Source of the DNA: Zanthoxylum bungeanum
Taxonomy: Eukaryota > Streptophyta > Magnoliopsida > Sapindales > Rutaceae
Reading direction: 5' to 3'
Assembly (NCBI GenBank): GCA_019454045.1
Contig: SKCR01038871.1
Coordinates: 124,001 to 188,000 of the forward strand
Length of the DNA stretch: 64,000 bases
Within the stretch, counting starts at the first letter, position 1. Every line of letters starts with the position of its first letter. Both the position numbers and the translations under genes were made by a program. Positions 42,585-53,799 of this stretch are shown here, piece after piece. Under the pieces are notes generated by a model. It was not told where the DNA came from and ran no database searches. It worked only from the letters and a program-made list of their open reading frames with translations.

Positions 42585-44250
42585 TTTATTCGTAATAAAA
42601 ATATTAATTTCAATGAATCAGTTAAAAAGATGATTTTTTTTTTTAACCGATTCATTGAAATTAATATTAGTAAGATCTAATATTAGTGACCCTTGTGAAA
42701 TCCACTTATATCGTCTGCTTCTTCTTCTTCATCTTCTTTTTATTTTTTGTTGGGTTTAAAGAAAGAATGATAATGATTTAATTAACACTGTGGTTTGCTC
42801 AAGACTCAAACTCAAATCCAGTATCAATATCTAAATCAATCGAATTAAATGTTAATTAAATAGCCTTAAAAATTTTATTACTTTTTTCATTATTTGGCCA
42901 TCTTAATTTTGTCCTAATCTTTTAATTTCAATGAAGCAATTAGTCAAGTAACTTTATTTACTTGGCTATTCAAGTTTAAATTACACATAATTAAGCTTAA
43001 ACAGAAAAATGAAGTAATATCAAACGAAATTCGATTTATAAAGTGAACATTATCATTAAATCTCTTGATTACAAAATCAAAATGGGTCCTCTTAAGCCCC
43101 CATAAATATTAATTAATCAATTAAGACCAATTACGAGCTATGGTCCAGCCTTCATCAATTTAGTTCGGCTCTATGTCAAATAAAAAACCCTAGATCATTC
43201 CTTAATGTTACTAGTCCAATTTCGGACCGCATAATAAATTTTTTGTATGATATTTCGAGAGATCCTAATATATTTTTTTACGAGGATTTGAGGTATCCTA
43301 AATCTTCCAAAAATAACAAGAGTTGTAACCTAATGAATAATGATCATTTTGATGCATATTTTATTGATTTGAATGATTTAAATGGAAATTACCAAATAAT
43401 AGATGGTTAATTTCGGATAACAAATTTATCCCATATCAAATGAGAAAACGTTTGTCAATGGGCGCATAGCCAATTGGTAACCCATGTCTCTTATCAGGCG
43501 AGAGACATGGGTTAGAGATGGTCTGGAGAAATATTTTCCCATGTATATGAGTAGATTTTCAAGCTGTATTTCGGTAGATAGAGAATAAAAAAATTTCGTA
43601 CTGCGTCTCGGTAGATTTATGAACAATGTTATAATATGTATGTATTTAGAGTCTCAATAAAGAATATATCGTAATATATATAGATCGTAATAATTCAAAA
43701 AAAAAATATTTGGTTAATTTACGATTCTATATTATTTACTTAATTATTTTATTATTATTTTTTTTATCAGTTTTCGTTTTAAAAAATACAGAGGTTCGCA
43801 ACAAATTTTTTTAATACGATTAAAAGTTTAAAACACTTTTATTTGCCTTGGCAAATTAAGAACCAATCACATGAAAAAAAAAAATTAAAAAAATAAAAAT
43901 AAAAAAAAAAGGGCTCAAAAATCGAATCCAAAGAAGAAGAAATAAAAGGCTTTTACTTTGGCAATAAAAAGTAAAATGGAGGAGGTGGCCTAAAGTTGTC
44001 TAAATGTAAGAGTGGGGTCTCTAAATGGGTATAATTTTTTTAGGGTTTCTTTTTCATTTCTCCTATTATTTTTCCCCAACAAATAAAAATAAAATAAATA
44101 TTTCGTATCCACAAAGCAAAGGTTGAAAAATCAGCCACAAACAAAGTTATAATTAGGCTCCATACTTTGGATATATTGAATGTTAATTTCATTCACCATT
44201 TTTCTCTCACTTCGAATTCTTCAATGAAACATGTTTTGTCATTGTGAATA
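42585..44250. other. Intergenic DNA with a tRNA-like sequence
   Basis: At 43455-43520, GCATAGCCAATTGGTAACCC resembles a box A region, and a 12-bp inverted repeat (ACCCATGTCTCT/AGAGACATGGGT) surrounds a short loop; it could be a SINE head or a hairpin. Otherwise AT-rich, with many A/T runs (43880-43910) and no credible gene. Confidence 0.4.
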
Positions 44251-44254
44251 AAAC

Positions 44255-44425
44255 TTTACATTGAAAATCACGTCGTCAAATCATTTGATCCGGTCTTAAA
44301 CGGAGTAGGTAATATTTTCGACTGTCCGAAATCTTACAAGAAACGCACTCTCTGGATTCGAACCAAAAATTTGAAAATCAAATCATAAGTCATTCACCAT
44401 CAAGTCACGCCCCTTGGAGACGAAT
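44255..44425 (-). mobile_element. SINE family A copy
   Basis: Minus-strand family sequence: GGTTCGAATCCAGAGAGTGC (box B), GTTTCTTGTAAGATTTCGGAC, CCTACTCCGTTTAAGACC and GACGTGATTTTCAATG. No poly(A) tail and no clear TSD. Confidence 0.65.
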
Positions 44426-44859
44426 ACCATACATTCTTATAAAGAAATTCAACGAATTTTCATTTAATAAAATCCATTTTAATAATAAATCTTGGAGTAC
44501 TTTCAGCTTGTAATAATATTAATAAATAATTAAAGAAATTTTGGGTTTTTGGTAGTCTTTTATCTCAATTGCATTGTGACTTATCTGTCCTTGTATATTA
44601 TATTCAACTTGTCTAATTTTTAAGTTATCTTTTGCGTAAAAAAATGTAAATGAAAAAAAAAAAAAAAAAAAAAAGAAAAGGGTTAGATACCAATAGAATG
44701 CACCACATAACAACTTCAATGACATCAAATTGATGATATCTAAAAATCCTTTACACATATTTTCACATGACATTCACTAACATTATTATTTTAATGCTGC
44801 CAAAGTTAAAATGTTATACATCTTTTTTTACATCATATTTTTTCAATTTATAATTCACT

Positions 44860-45020
44860 TAATCAAAACACTCTAACTCCATATAGTAGATCTTGGGTTC
44901 GATTATTTGTCGTCAGACCTGATTCTATCAACCGATAAGTCTTGTTCTCATCCCCTTTGGGATTTAGTCAATGATAATCTATCAAGCGTAAGCTAGTCTC
45001 TGTAAAAATTATGGGGTTTC
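44860..45020 (+). other. Possible third SINE-like sequence
   Basis: CTTGGGTTCGATTA is a box-B-like string followed by CCTGATTCTATCAACCG, TCTCATCCCCTTTGGGA and TGGGGTTTC. The upstream box A is weak. No TSD established; low-confidence candidate. Confidence 0.3.
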
Positions 45021-45334
45021 AAATTTTCTTTTTATTTATAATGAAATAATATAATATACACAAGGAAAAGATTTAGACATCCCTTAAACTCATAAAAAAA
45101 AACATTATATTTAGTGAAAATCATAAACATTTACATGGGTGACTTTGCAAAATCTGGTTCTAATTAGGTTTGTTAGTTCGTTGATCACAAAATTTAATTA
45201 GAATATAAAAAACAAAAGCATAAAATATAATGAGTTTACAAAAATTTGGCCACAAGTAGCCCATCATCACAGCAATTGCGAAGAGATAGCCAGTCTAATG
45301 TTACTAAATATTATTCGAAGATGCTATCATTCTG

Positions 45335-45500
45335 GCTGGCAATGGAATTCCGTCGTTAAATCACATCATCCGAATTTAAACGGAATAAGTAAAATATTCG
45401 ATTGCCTTAGGTTTTTACAAGAAATACGCCTCATATATTCGAACCCAAGATCTAACAACCAAATCCTAAATCTTTTGGCACGTCCCTTTACACTACTTGC
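45335..45500 (-). mobile_element. SINE family A copy
   Basis: Minus: TTGGGTTCGAATATATGAG, CGTATTTCTTGTAAAAACC, TTATTCCGTTTAAATTCGG and TTTAACGACGGAATTCC. Moderately diverged; tail and TSD not clear. ORFs at 45298-45626 on both strands are by-products of this copy and the adjacent MITE. Confidence 0.65.
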
Positions 45501-45515
45501 CATTGAGGAACCATC

Positions 45516-45874
45516 TAAGGGTGGCAATGAGCCGGGCCGGGCCGGGGCGGGCTTGTAAAAAAACCCGGGGCCTGGTTTTTTTTGGCCCGAATTTAAAAAA
45601 AATATATATATAAATATAAAATACATTTACATATATATAAAAACAATTTATAAATAAATCACAAGTTTCATTGATAAATTAACAATTTAAATGCTAAAAA
45701 TAAATAAAAATACTACAAATATATTAATATATATATATATATATTTATTATTTTTTATTATTATTATGGCCCGGGCCAAAATTGGAAAGCCCGGCCCGAG
45801 TCGGGCTTTCATTTTAGGGCCCGACTCGGACTTTTTTTGCCCCGGACCGGGCCCGGGCTTTTCTGTCACCCTTG
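45516..45874. mobile_element. hAT-type MITE with CCGGGCC end repeats
   Basis: Ends TAAGGGTGGCAA and TGTCACCCTTG with a perfect 8-bp TSD gaaccatc (45508-45515 and 45875-45882). Both ends carry GC-rich GGCCCGGG/CCCGGGCC and GGGCTTT motifs (45530-45590 and 45768-45865) around an AT-rich core with an (AT)n run at 45720-45748. Non-coding, 359 bp. Same layout as the MITE at 39960 but an unrelated motif. Confidence 0.88.
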
Positions 45875-46004
45875 GAACCATCCCATTTCACTTTCTTTAC
45901 AAAATTTGGCCACAAGTAGCACATCATCACGGCAATGACATCTTTGCCACTAATATTTGTTTTTAAAAAAATAACATTAAAACACACATGATGTTCAAGG
46001 AGTA

Positions 46005-46110
46005 TGGCTGGGTGAATTGAGGGTATGACCTTGAATTCATTGAATGTTTTTCTTATAAGAATTTTCGGATAGCCGGAGGTTTTACCTACTCTGTTTAAAC
46101 TATTTCTCGT
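46005..46110 (+). mobile_element. SINE family A fragment
   Basis: TTTTTCTTATAAGAATTTTCGG, AGGTTTTACCTACTCTG and TTTAAAC match the central part of the family. Head and tail are not recognised. Confidence 0.45.
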
Positions 46111-46867
46111 AATGTTATAGTTGTTTATGTTTAAATTCGAACTCAAAAACCTCCGAATCTAAATCCTTTTAAGTTCAAGTAGATAACCACTTAGCCACTC
46201 AATGAAAAAGATTGTTTATATATCGATCTTTTATTTGATATGGATGTACTATTGAAGTGTCTTTGTATTGATTTGATAATTTTTTATTATTTCATAAATA
46301 ATTAAAACCAAAACTATAGGATAAAATAGTCAATTGCGTAAACCCATACATGCATTTAAAAAATTCGATTATTTACATTTAAAATAAATTATGGACAAGT
46401 ACAACTGTCGCAATTACTTATCATTAATTATTAATAACAGTTGTTATTGATTTAATTTAATTTTTTTTAATATCTTGTTAGGGTTCGATATTGATGTTTT
46501 CAATTATCAAAGCATCTAATGATAATAGTTTGATATAGTCTAAACTTTAATAATGATCCAAAACTTTAATAATCATCATTAAAAAGACAAGCCGAATAAG
46601 TTATTACAAGCCAATAATTCAATTAACTCTAATTGATTTGATTATTTTTTGTTTTAAGAAAAGGACTCGGGGCCTAATTTAAAGCAATGGGTCGGGTTGA
46701 CGGCAACTATACATGCATGATAAGATTGAGATTGTTTAAATGTTAGTCAATTTATATGGGTGATTGAAAGAGATGTCGTTTCTTTTTATGTACAAAAATA
46801 TATCATAAATAATTATCGAATTTAAGTATTTTTATTAGTAGGTACTTGAAAAAAAAATTAAAAATGT

Positions 46868-47038
46868 CTCCAAGAGGCGTGTCTTGGTGGTGTAGGACTC
46901 AACATCTCATATTGAGGTCTTGAGTTCGAATCCAGTGCGTTTCTTGTAAGAGCCTGAGACAATCGGAGATTTTACTTGTTCCGCTTAAGCTCGAAATATG
47001 TAGTTTGACGGTAAAATTTTCAACTATTTAAAAAAAAA
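46868..47038 (+). mobile_element. SINE family A, near-complete copy
   Basis: Head GTGTCTTGGTGGTGTAGG (box A region), box B GAGTTCGAATCC, then GCGTTTCTTGTAAGAGCCTGA, GATTTTACTTGTTCCGC and TTTGACGGTAAAATTTTCAAC with a poly(A) of nine. Spacing of the boxes is about 40 bases as in tRNA genes. The clearest plus-strand copy. Confidence 0.8.
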
Positions 47039-47424
47039 TTACTTGATTAATCAAAATAAGTGGTTAGCTTGTTATTTTAATTGTAAGACTTATAATGCTC
47101 TCTAATCCAAGTATCCTCTTGCCTTTTTAGTATTGTTTAGTCACATCGTGTTACTTTTTTAATGTACAATCTCCAATTTACAATAAAATTATGTGCCACA
47201 ATTTTATTTTATTTTTTTAATGTAAGTTTTAATGAAGAAATTGAGAGTATCCAATGGGTTCTTTGTCATTTTCTTCAGAAAAATTTAACCAATGACATGA
47301 TAAATAACGTTATAAGACTTTTAGTTATGTAAGATTTAAGAATCAATATTTAAAATCATAAAATGCAAATATATATATATGAAATTAAATCATGCAGAAT
47401 TAAGTTCATTACATAAATTTTAAT

Positions 47425-47575
47425 TTTTTTTTGTTAAAATATTGGAAATCATGCCATCAAATCACCCGACCCGGGTTTAAGTGGAGCAAGTAAAATCTCC
47501 GACTGCCACATACTCTTAGAATAAGAGTTCCCCATGAACACGAACCTAAGACTCGAGCAATCAAATCATTTAGAA
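47425..47575 (-). mobile_element. SINE family A copy
   Basis: Poly-T at 47425-47433, then minus-strand GATGGCATGATTTCC, TTGCTCCACTTAAACCCGG and AGTCGGAGATTTTAC, with a diverged box B region near 47535-47560. Confidence 0.6.
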
Positions 47576-47859
47576 ATTTGCTGCTTACCATTTCAATAAA
47601 TTAGGTACTCGACATTCTCAAAATTGGTATTATTAGAGGAAGTGAAATTAGTAATTTTAAATTCACATTTACTTACCAATTTCAAATATTTATTTAATAC
47701 GGATATCCATATGTTATAGAATACTATATACTAAAAATTGAGACTCTAGACTAAAACTCATATAAAAATAAAAAGTTGTAAAATGGTCAAAGTCAATAAA
47801 ATTACATAAAGTGGTAACTATTGTTCATGCTCAAGTCTGGTGTAGATTTCATTTTTTTA

Positions 47860-48185
47860 AAAGTTATTATATCATTTCATTATTTTATAATTGAGAAATA
47901 ATAAATTGGTACAAGAAGTATTGTAGTATAACATTTTATATTATATTCTTATAAAAATAACATTCTACTATATATATATATAATATATGTAGTAAAATAT
48001 TTCACATCAATATTTTTTTTGATAAAATATTATTTCTCAATACTTCTTATAATAAAATATAAGGTACTAGCTAGTAGTTGAATGTAATTTTTATAAAAAT
48101 ATAATAGTAAAATATTACATCTCAATATTTCTTGTATCTATTTATTATTTCTCAATTTATAAAGTAATGAAATGATAATAACCCT
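47860..48185. mobile_element. Long-TIR fold-back element (MITE)
   Basis: The left arm from about 47862 (GTTATTATATCATTTCATTA, then ATTGAGAAATAATAAAT, GGTACAAGAAGTATTG) pairs with the right arm ending near 48183 (CAATATTTCTTGTATC, ATTTATTATTTCTCAAT, TAATGAAATGATAATAAC). Inverted similarity continues inwards, with several repeats of the TTATAAAAAT.A..ATTCTAC type, so nearly all of the element is palindromic. TSD not resolved in the AT-rich flanks, hence superfamily unknown. Confidence 0.7.
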
Positions 48186-50841
48186 TCACTTTATACATAC
48201 TCGTATAATGTGAATAAGTGACCAATAACCCTATTTGTAAAAATATATTTTAAAACTATATTATCAGGACGATTCTGAAATATCTTAAATTTATAAGATC
48301 GAGTTCTTTAAATGAGATCTAATGATAATTGATAGATAATACATAAGTCATATTATATCCAAAAATTGAAATTTATCTGAATTTGAGGATCTTAATTTTT
48401 TTTAATCAAATTTAGAGACATTAATCAATTGCTTGTGGTGGCACATACCACCTTATCTAAATTTATTAGATAAAAAGTGTTTACTTAATATTTTCAAAAG
48501 ACGATCATGAATTGCCTTAAATTTTATAGGGTTTTAGGCGATTTCCAAAAAATAAGGATCTTCAGAGGCAATTCTGAGTTGTCTTTAATTTATAGGGTTC
48601 TATGTGAGTTCATAAAATGTGACTCCTATCGATAAAAGATAAAAATATATAAATCATATTATAAACTATGATGACCCATCACATAAGGTTTCTCACACGA
48701 TGAGTTATGAAAATGATTTAATATGTACGCAATCTTATCCTCGGTTTTTTTTTACAAAAAATACCGTTTTCATGACTCAAACATTTGACCTCCAAATCAC
48801 AATAGAATAACTTTACCGTTACATCGAGGTTAATCCTCAAATCCTATTATAAATTAAAAATTCTAATATCCCTAAATTCAAGAATCTTAATTTTTAATTA
48901 AATTGTCGACTCCTAGTAACACCTCGGAATATCTCTCTAATGATAATTTGTCAGGCAGCCTAAGCGCTACGACAGCGTTTTCCCTTTCCTTTTTGTTTTT
49001 GTTTTTTTTTAATTCGACTTCCTCTCTGCCGACGCTGTCGTCTTCGATCTTCGATAAGCATCCGGTTTTTTATGAAAACGTCGTCGCTTTCCTTTGGCAC
49101 GTGTAAAGTTAATTAGCATCACTGGAACGTGTGGAGCATAGGGACCACGTGTCCTTTTTTAATTTATTTATTATTTTTCTTTTAACCGTTCCTTGGATGC
49201 TTGCCGCTCTTTCTCTGGCCCTCTTATCTTACACGTGCTTCAATGTCTGTGATTGTGTGTGTGCGTGTCTACGTTGTGGGGACCATACGCTGCGTTTTGA
49301 CCCTACCATTTTTGTCTCTCTTGCCTATATTTTTGCAAGTTTTGCTCTTTAATCAACACGCATGATCATCACACAAATTCCAATTAGTGTATAATGATTT
49401 TATTAACATTTCTATTTTATATAGAAAATTCGAGTAAAACAAAGTAAGGTTCTTTTATTTTTTTTAAATTAATAATTATTAAATATGTGATTCTTTGGTT
49501 CATTGAATGATACGTGTTAATTATTTTAAGATTCTCAAAATAATTATTAATGATGTTACAATAAAATATATACTTGGTTCTAAAATTAGAATATTAAATC
49601 ATCTATTTATAATAAAACGGTTGGCGGTTGTACACGCGCCCCCATGCATTGATGAGACTTATATTTGTTTGGTAGAGTATGAAATGTTTTGACGTTATCC
49701 GAAACATCTATTTTAACGTTAGTGTTAAAGTTTGCGTTAATACTCATAAAATTAAAATTTTATAATATTAGTTTATTTTTTGATATTAATTTATATTTTA
49801 ATGTTTGTTCAAAAGATTTTTCCGATTCGATCTGATTTTACGATTCTAACTATTTAAAACCGTAAAATCAGATGATTCGATTCGATTATGTTCCAAAATC
49901 GAGTCGAACCAAGATCTAGATAGTGTTGCTCCAAGATCAAAATACACAATTGTTGCTTGATTTCCTCATCCCACGTCACAAATTCCTTTTTCGTTGAAGT
50001 CAAGAATCAACAGCTTAAATGAAATCAAGACCGCCCAAAATTAAATTTAATCAGATAATGAACGGATAAGATTTGACAATGGGAAAAGTAACAATGTCTG
50101 TCTGGCTACAATCTGCAAACATGCTACTGTTTAAATTTGACATAAATGTAGTAGTACCACACGGTCACAGAAGCTTCGCTGGCAGAGGAGGCGATATAGT
50201 TGATGGTTGATCGAAATTTAAAATTTAATATAAAATTATGTTTAAATTTTAAAAAAAAATTAATTTTAAATATATAATATAATTTCTATATTTTTTATGG
50301 AAAGAAACAAAATTTTAATAACTCCGATGAAGCTTTTCAAATTCATAACGGCCCACGTGGTGAATAATAATAAAAAAATCACAATTTTAGAGAAATAAAA
50401 AATATCATTATTGCAGCGCTTCCGAACCGAAAATTATATTATGTGCCAGGTGTATATGTCATATCTCTCACAGCAGACGGGCCCCACAACTAAACTCTTC
50501 AATTTCGTTTGAGCTTTTACTAATTGAGATTTTAGAAATTGAACTTTTGATTAAAAAAAATTAAGTGTTTAGTTGTGAATGAAAATTTTTATTAAAAAAA
50601 TATAAATTATTTTATTAGATAAATCTTTTTTTTTTTTTTTAAAGTGTAGTGTATATATATATACCCACAACTTTTTATGTTTTGAAGAGAAAGGTAACCA
50701 TATTTTCCATACCATATTGCAATAAAACCCGGACCTAGCCTCCATAATTTAAATTTAATGAAACACTGACTAAACCCGGACCCATACATTAAATTAAATA
50801 ATGAAAAAAAAAACATATTACACAATTTATATTTATGTATG
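48186..50841. other. Intergenic region, no supported gene
   Basis: Three imperfect repeats of a TTAAATTTATAGGGTT-type block occur at about 48260-48320, 48500-48560 and 48560-48620. A GC-richer island at 48950-49340 holds CACGTG/ACGTG motifs and ORFs of 67 and 73 aa without domains; it might be a decayed gene or promoter. 50600-50660 has a poly-T and a short TA run. Nothing else is defined. Confidence 0.4.
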
Positions 50842-51399
50842 GATGGGTACAGTTCGGTGTGATTATAAAAAAAATTGAAATTATAATTATTCGATTTTTT
50901 TAAAGTAGTTGTATGTTTTGTTTTTTATTTAAAAAATTTATAATTATTTTTAATTGTCGATTCGGTTCGGTATAATTCGGTTTTTTCAAATTTTTAATAA
51001 AAATAATAAAATTCACTGAATCTAACATTTACTTATATTTTTTATATTGTAACTCTTATAATCATCACAACTACACCAATAATTTTTTTCATAAGATATA
51101 ATCATCATTTAAATTTAAAATATAGGAAAATAAAAAGAATAATAACCAAAATTATAAATTATAAATTATAAATATTTCATGAAATTAATCATCACTAACA
51201 CTAAATAAATTAAATAATGTAACAAATATAATTATAAAATAACAACATAATATGATTAGATTTTAACGAATTAAATAAATTAAATTATTCAATTAATTCG
51301 GTTCGATTCGATTTTTTAATTTTGAAAATAAAAAATTATCACTTCGGTTCGGTTTATTCAATTTTTCAATTTCGGTTATTATTTTTTTGTTCACCCTTA
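50842..51399. mobile_element. Probable hAT-type MITE with TTCGGTT end repeats
   Basis: Ends GATGGGTACA and TGTTCACCCTTA form a degraded TIR, with candidate 8-bp TSDs tatgtatg and taattatg (6 of 8). TTCGGTTCGG-type motifs cluster at both ends (50850-50985 and 51296-51375) around a very AT-rich core. Older relative of the 39960 and 45516 MITEs in layout. Confidence 0.55.
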
Positions 51400-52701
51400 T
51401 AATTATGGATGATTGTATTTATTTTAGATTTTATTCTTATTGTTTTGTTACTTTTCATTAAATTAAATAGCAGAAATAAGAAAGAAAAAAACATGGGCGA
51501 AATAAAAATAAATAAATAATTTTTTACTAAATTCAGATTCAAATCCTGAATTCCAAATACCCAGATTCGGATATGTAAAATTCAAATTTTCACTCAGATA
51601 TAATATGACAAAAAGTATTCCGAATCTATATTAAATAAGGCAAAACCCAGACTCGGAAATTGCCATCCTACCCACCACCACTAGGGTGGTGCTCCTGTTG
51701 TTTTCATTTCCGAAACAGATTGTTGGAAAAATGGCACTTTAAAACATTTGGAGATGCAGAAAGAGATACTTAACTTGTAGAAAACTACATGTCTTCGTCA
51801 AATCACTCGATCCGAAATTAAATCGAACATATAAAATTTCCGACCGCACCGATTCTTTATTCGAATTCATGACCTAATAATCAAATCTTAAATTTTTTAT
51901 CACGTTCTCCATAGATGCCAAAGATCTAGCATCAATTCAAATCTCAATTCTCAATGCCTCAAAGCTAAGAAAAATTCCAAGTTCATTTTATCTTTAATTA
52001 AAAAAAAAATCATCAACTTTTGAAAGTCATTATTAGCTTATATTAGCGTCATGAGTTTCAAGACATAAGAGTACAAAAAATGTAGCGCAGATTAAATAGA
52101 AGTTGGGATTTGTAAATGAGGACCACAAGACTGAGTCATGTCATTCAAAGTGCAAAAATCAGCAGTGAAAATTATAGATTTCTAAGAGGATAATTTTATG
52201 GGAAAATGAGTGAAATACCTTTTAAATTTGGTTAAATTAAATGAAATTCTTTAAAATTAAGAGAAACACTAAAAAAAAATTCTGAATTTTAAGCTGATTT
52301 GAGATTTCTAACCCTTTGGTTTGAAATTCTGGATAATTTTTTGTCCCGATTGAAAAAATAGATCACAATCGGGATAGGACGAGATGATACCGGTTCGGGA
52401 CAATATGTATTAATTGCCATACATACTTCATGTTTTACAATAATAACCAAAATATTTATAGCAAAACCACATATAAGGGAGTTTCGTATAATTTTAAAAC
52501 ATCGTATAAATTTTTCTATTTACCCCTCCTTTATTTACTATTTGCCCACTCCAATGGCACGGTAGGTACAACTTTTCTTAATTTTTTAATGTCCAAAGCT
52601 CTTTCTAAATTATTTCGTTGTTGTTTATTTGTAATTTGAGTATAATTTTTGGATATTAAAACTCCATTTAGAAAATCTAAAAAAAATTGAACTTTTGAAG
52701 G

Positions 52702-52751
<50 letters not shown>

Positions 52752-53268
52752 TTGAATCATCTAAAATATTATTATTTTATATTTCACAATCTTAATTTTA
52801 TCTCATAACATTTTTTTTTAAAAAAAAAATCTATTAAAATAATTTTACATTTTTTAATAAAAATTCACATTCAAACCTACACAATTTTTTTTAATAATTA
52901 TTATAAAAGTTTATTTAAAAATTATACCAATGACCTAACTCCTAAGTGACATATATTTTTGCTAGAATCTGAATTATTTCCAATAATGGTGATTATGAAC
53001 CCTAAATATTCCTTATTTTAAAGGGGAACTGTCAGATGATTAATTGTTTTTGTCAAGGTGCTGTCTACACATTGTTAAGCAAGTGACATATAACCAACTA
53101 GATAACATATAAATTGTTTTGCTTATGTTTTAAGTTGTAATTAAGAATATCTAATCTCTATTTATTTTAATTTGACTATCTTATTATCTTATATGTAACT
53201 AATACAATACCCACCACTTGTTGTTGTAGTTAGTATTTATGGTGTCCATGTTGATTATTGATTATTGC
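51400..53268. other. Intergenic region with a SINE A remnant and a long poly-T
   Basis: About 51785-51905 is a degraded minus-strand SINE A (GTCAAATCACTCGATCCG and CGAATTCATGACC). A run of 38 T is at 52708-52745. The plus ORF 52430-52639 (69 aa) has no domain. No host gene seen. Confidence 0.45.
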
Positions 53269-53277
53269 TTATGATAG

Positions 53278-53476
53278 TTTTTTTTTTTTTTATTTTTTTT
53301 TTTTTTTGGGAAATATTAGAAACTCCATCATCAAATTTATTGATCCAGGTTTAAGCGGAGTAGGTAAAATCTCCGTCTGTCCCAGATTTTTATAAGAAAC
53401 ACACCTCATGATTTCGAACCCAGAACCTGAAAACTTGATGCTAAGCCATACACTACCAAGTCACACTCATTAGGGA
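53278..53476 (-). mobile_element. SINE family A, long-tailed copy with 9-bp TSD
   Basis: TSD ttatgatag at 53269-53277 and 53477-53485. Poly-T/A-rich tail at 53278-53306, then minus-strand body; head with GACTTGGTAGTGTATGG (box A) and CTGGGTTCGAAATC (box B). The long, nearly uninterrupted tail suggests a fairly recent insertion. Confidence 0.8.
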
Positions 53477-53799
53477 TTATGATAGATGTTATAGAGAAGC
53501 AGAAAACCTAACCCACATATTCCCAAACTGACCAATTATTTTACAGGTAGGTTGAGGGTTAGGACTTCTCAATACAATTTTATCATAATTATTATAATCC
53601 AAGTTTATATAAATTAGAGTTGGCAATCGATCAAATTAGATCATGATTTGTCAATTTCGATTTTAATCCGATTATGTTATAAGGAAAATATCATCTCGAT
53701 ATTTTTATCGAATATCACAATAATGAAAAATATCTCGAGTTCCGATTGAGATTCGAGTTTTTTTAAAAAGAAATGAGTAGGGATGCATAATAGATACAA

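Noticed and set aside
43455..43520. Possible tRNA gene
   Set aside because: Box A-like and hairpin sequence are present, but there is no complete cloverleaf and no proper acceptor stem; a SINE-like or hairpin remnant is more likely.
45298..45966. Several proline/glycine-rich ORFs on both strands
   Set aside because: They arise from a SINE copy and the CCGGGCC MITE; no conserved domain.
48950..49340. GC-richer island with ORFs of 67 and 73 aa, considered as a small gene
   Set aside because: No recognised domain, codon pattern or splice sites; base composition alone is not enough.
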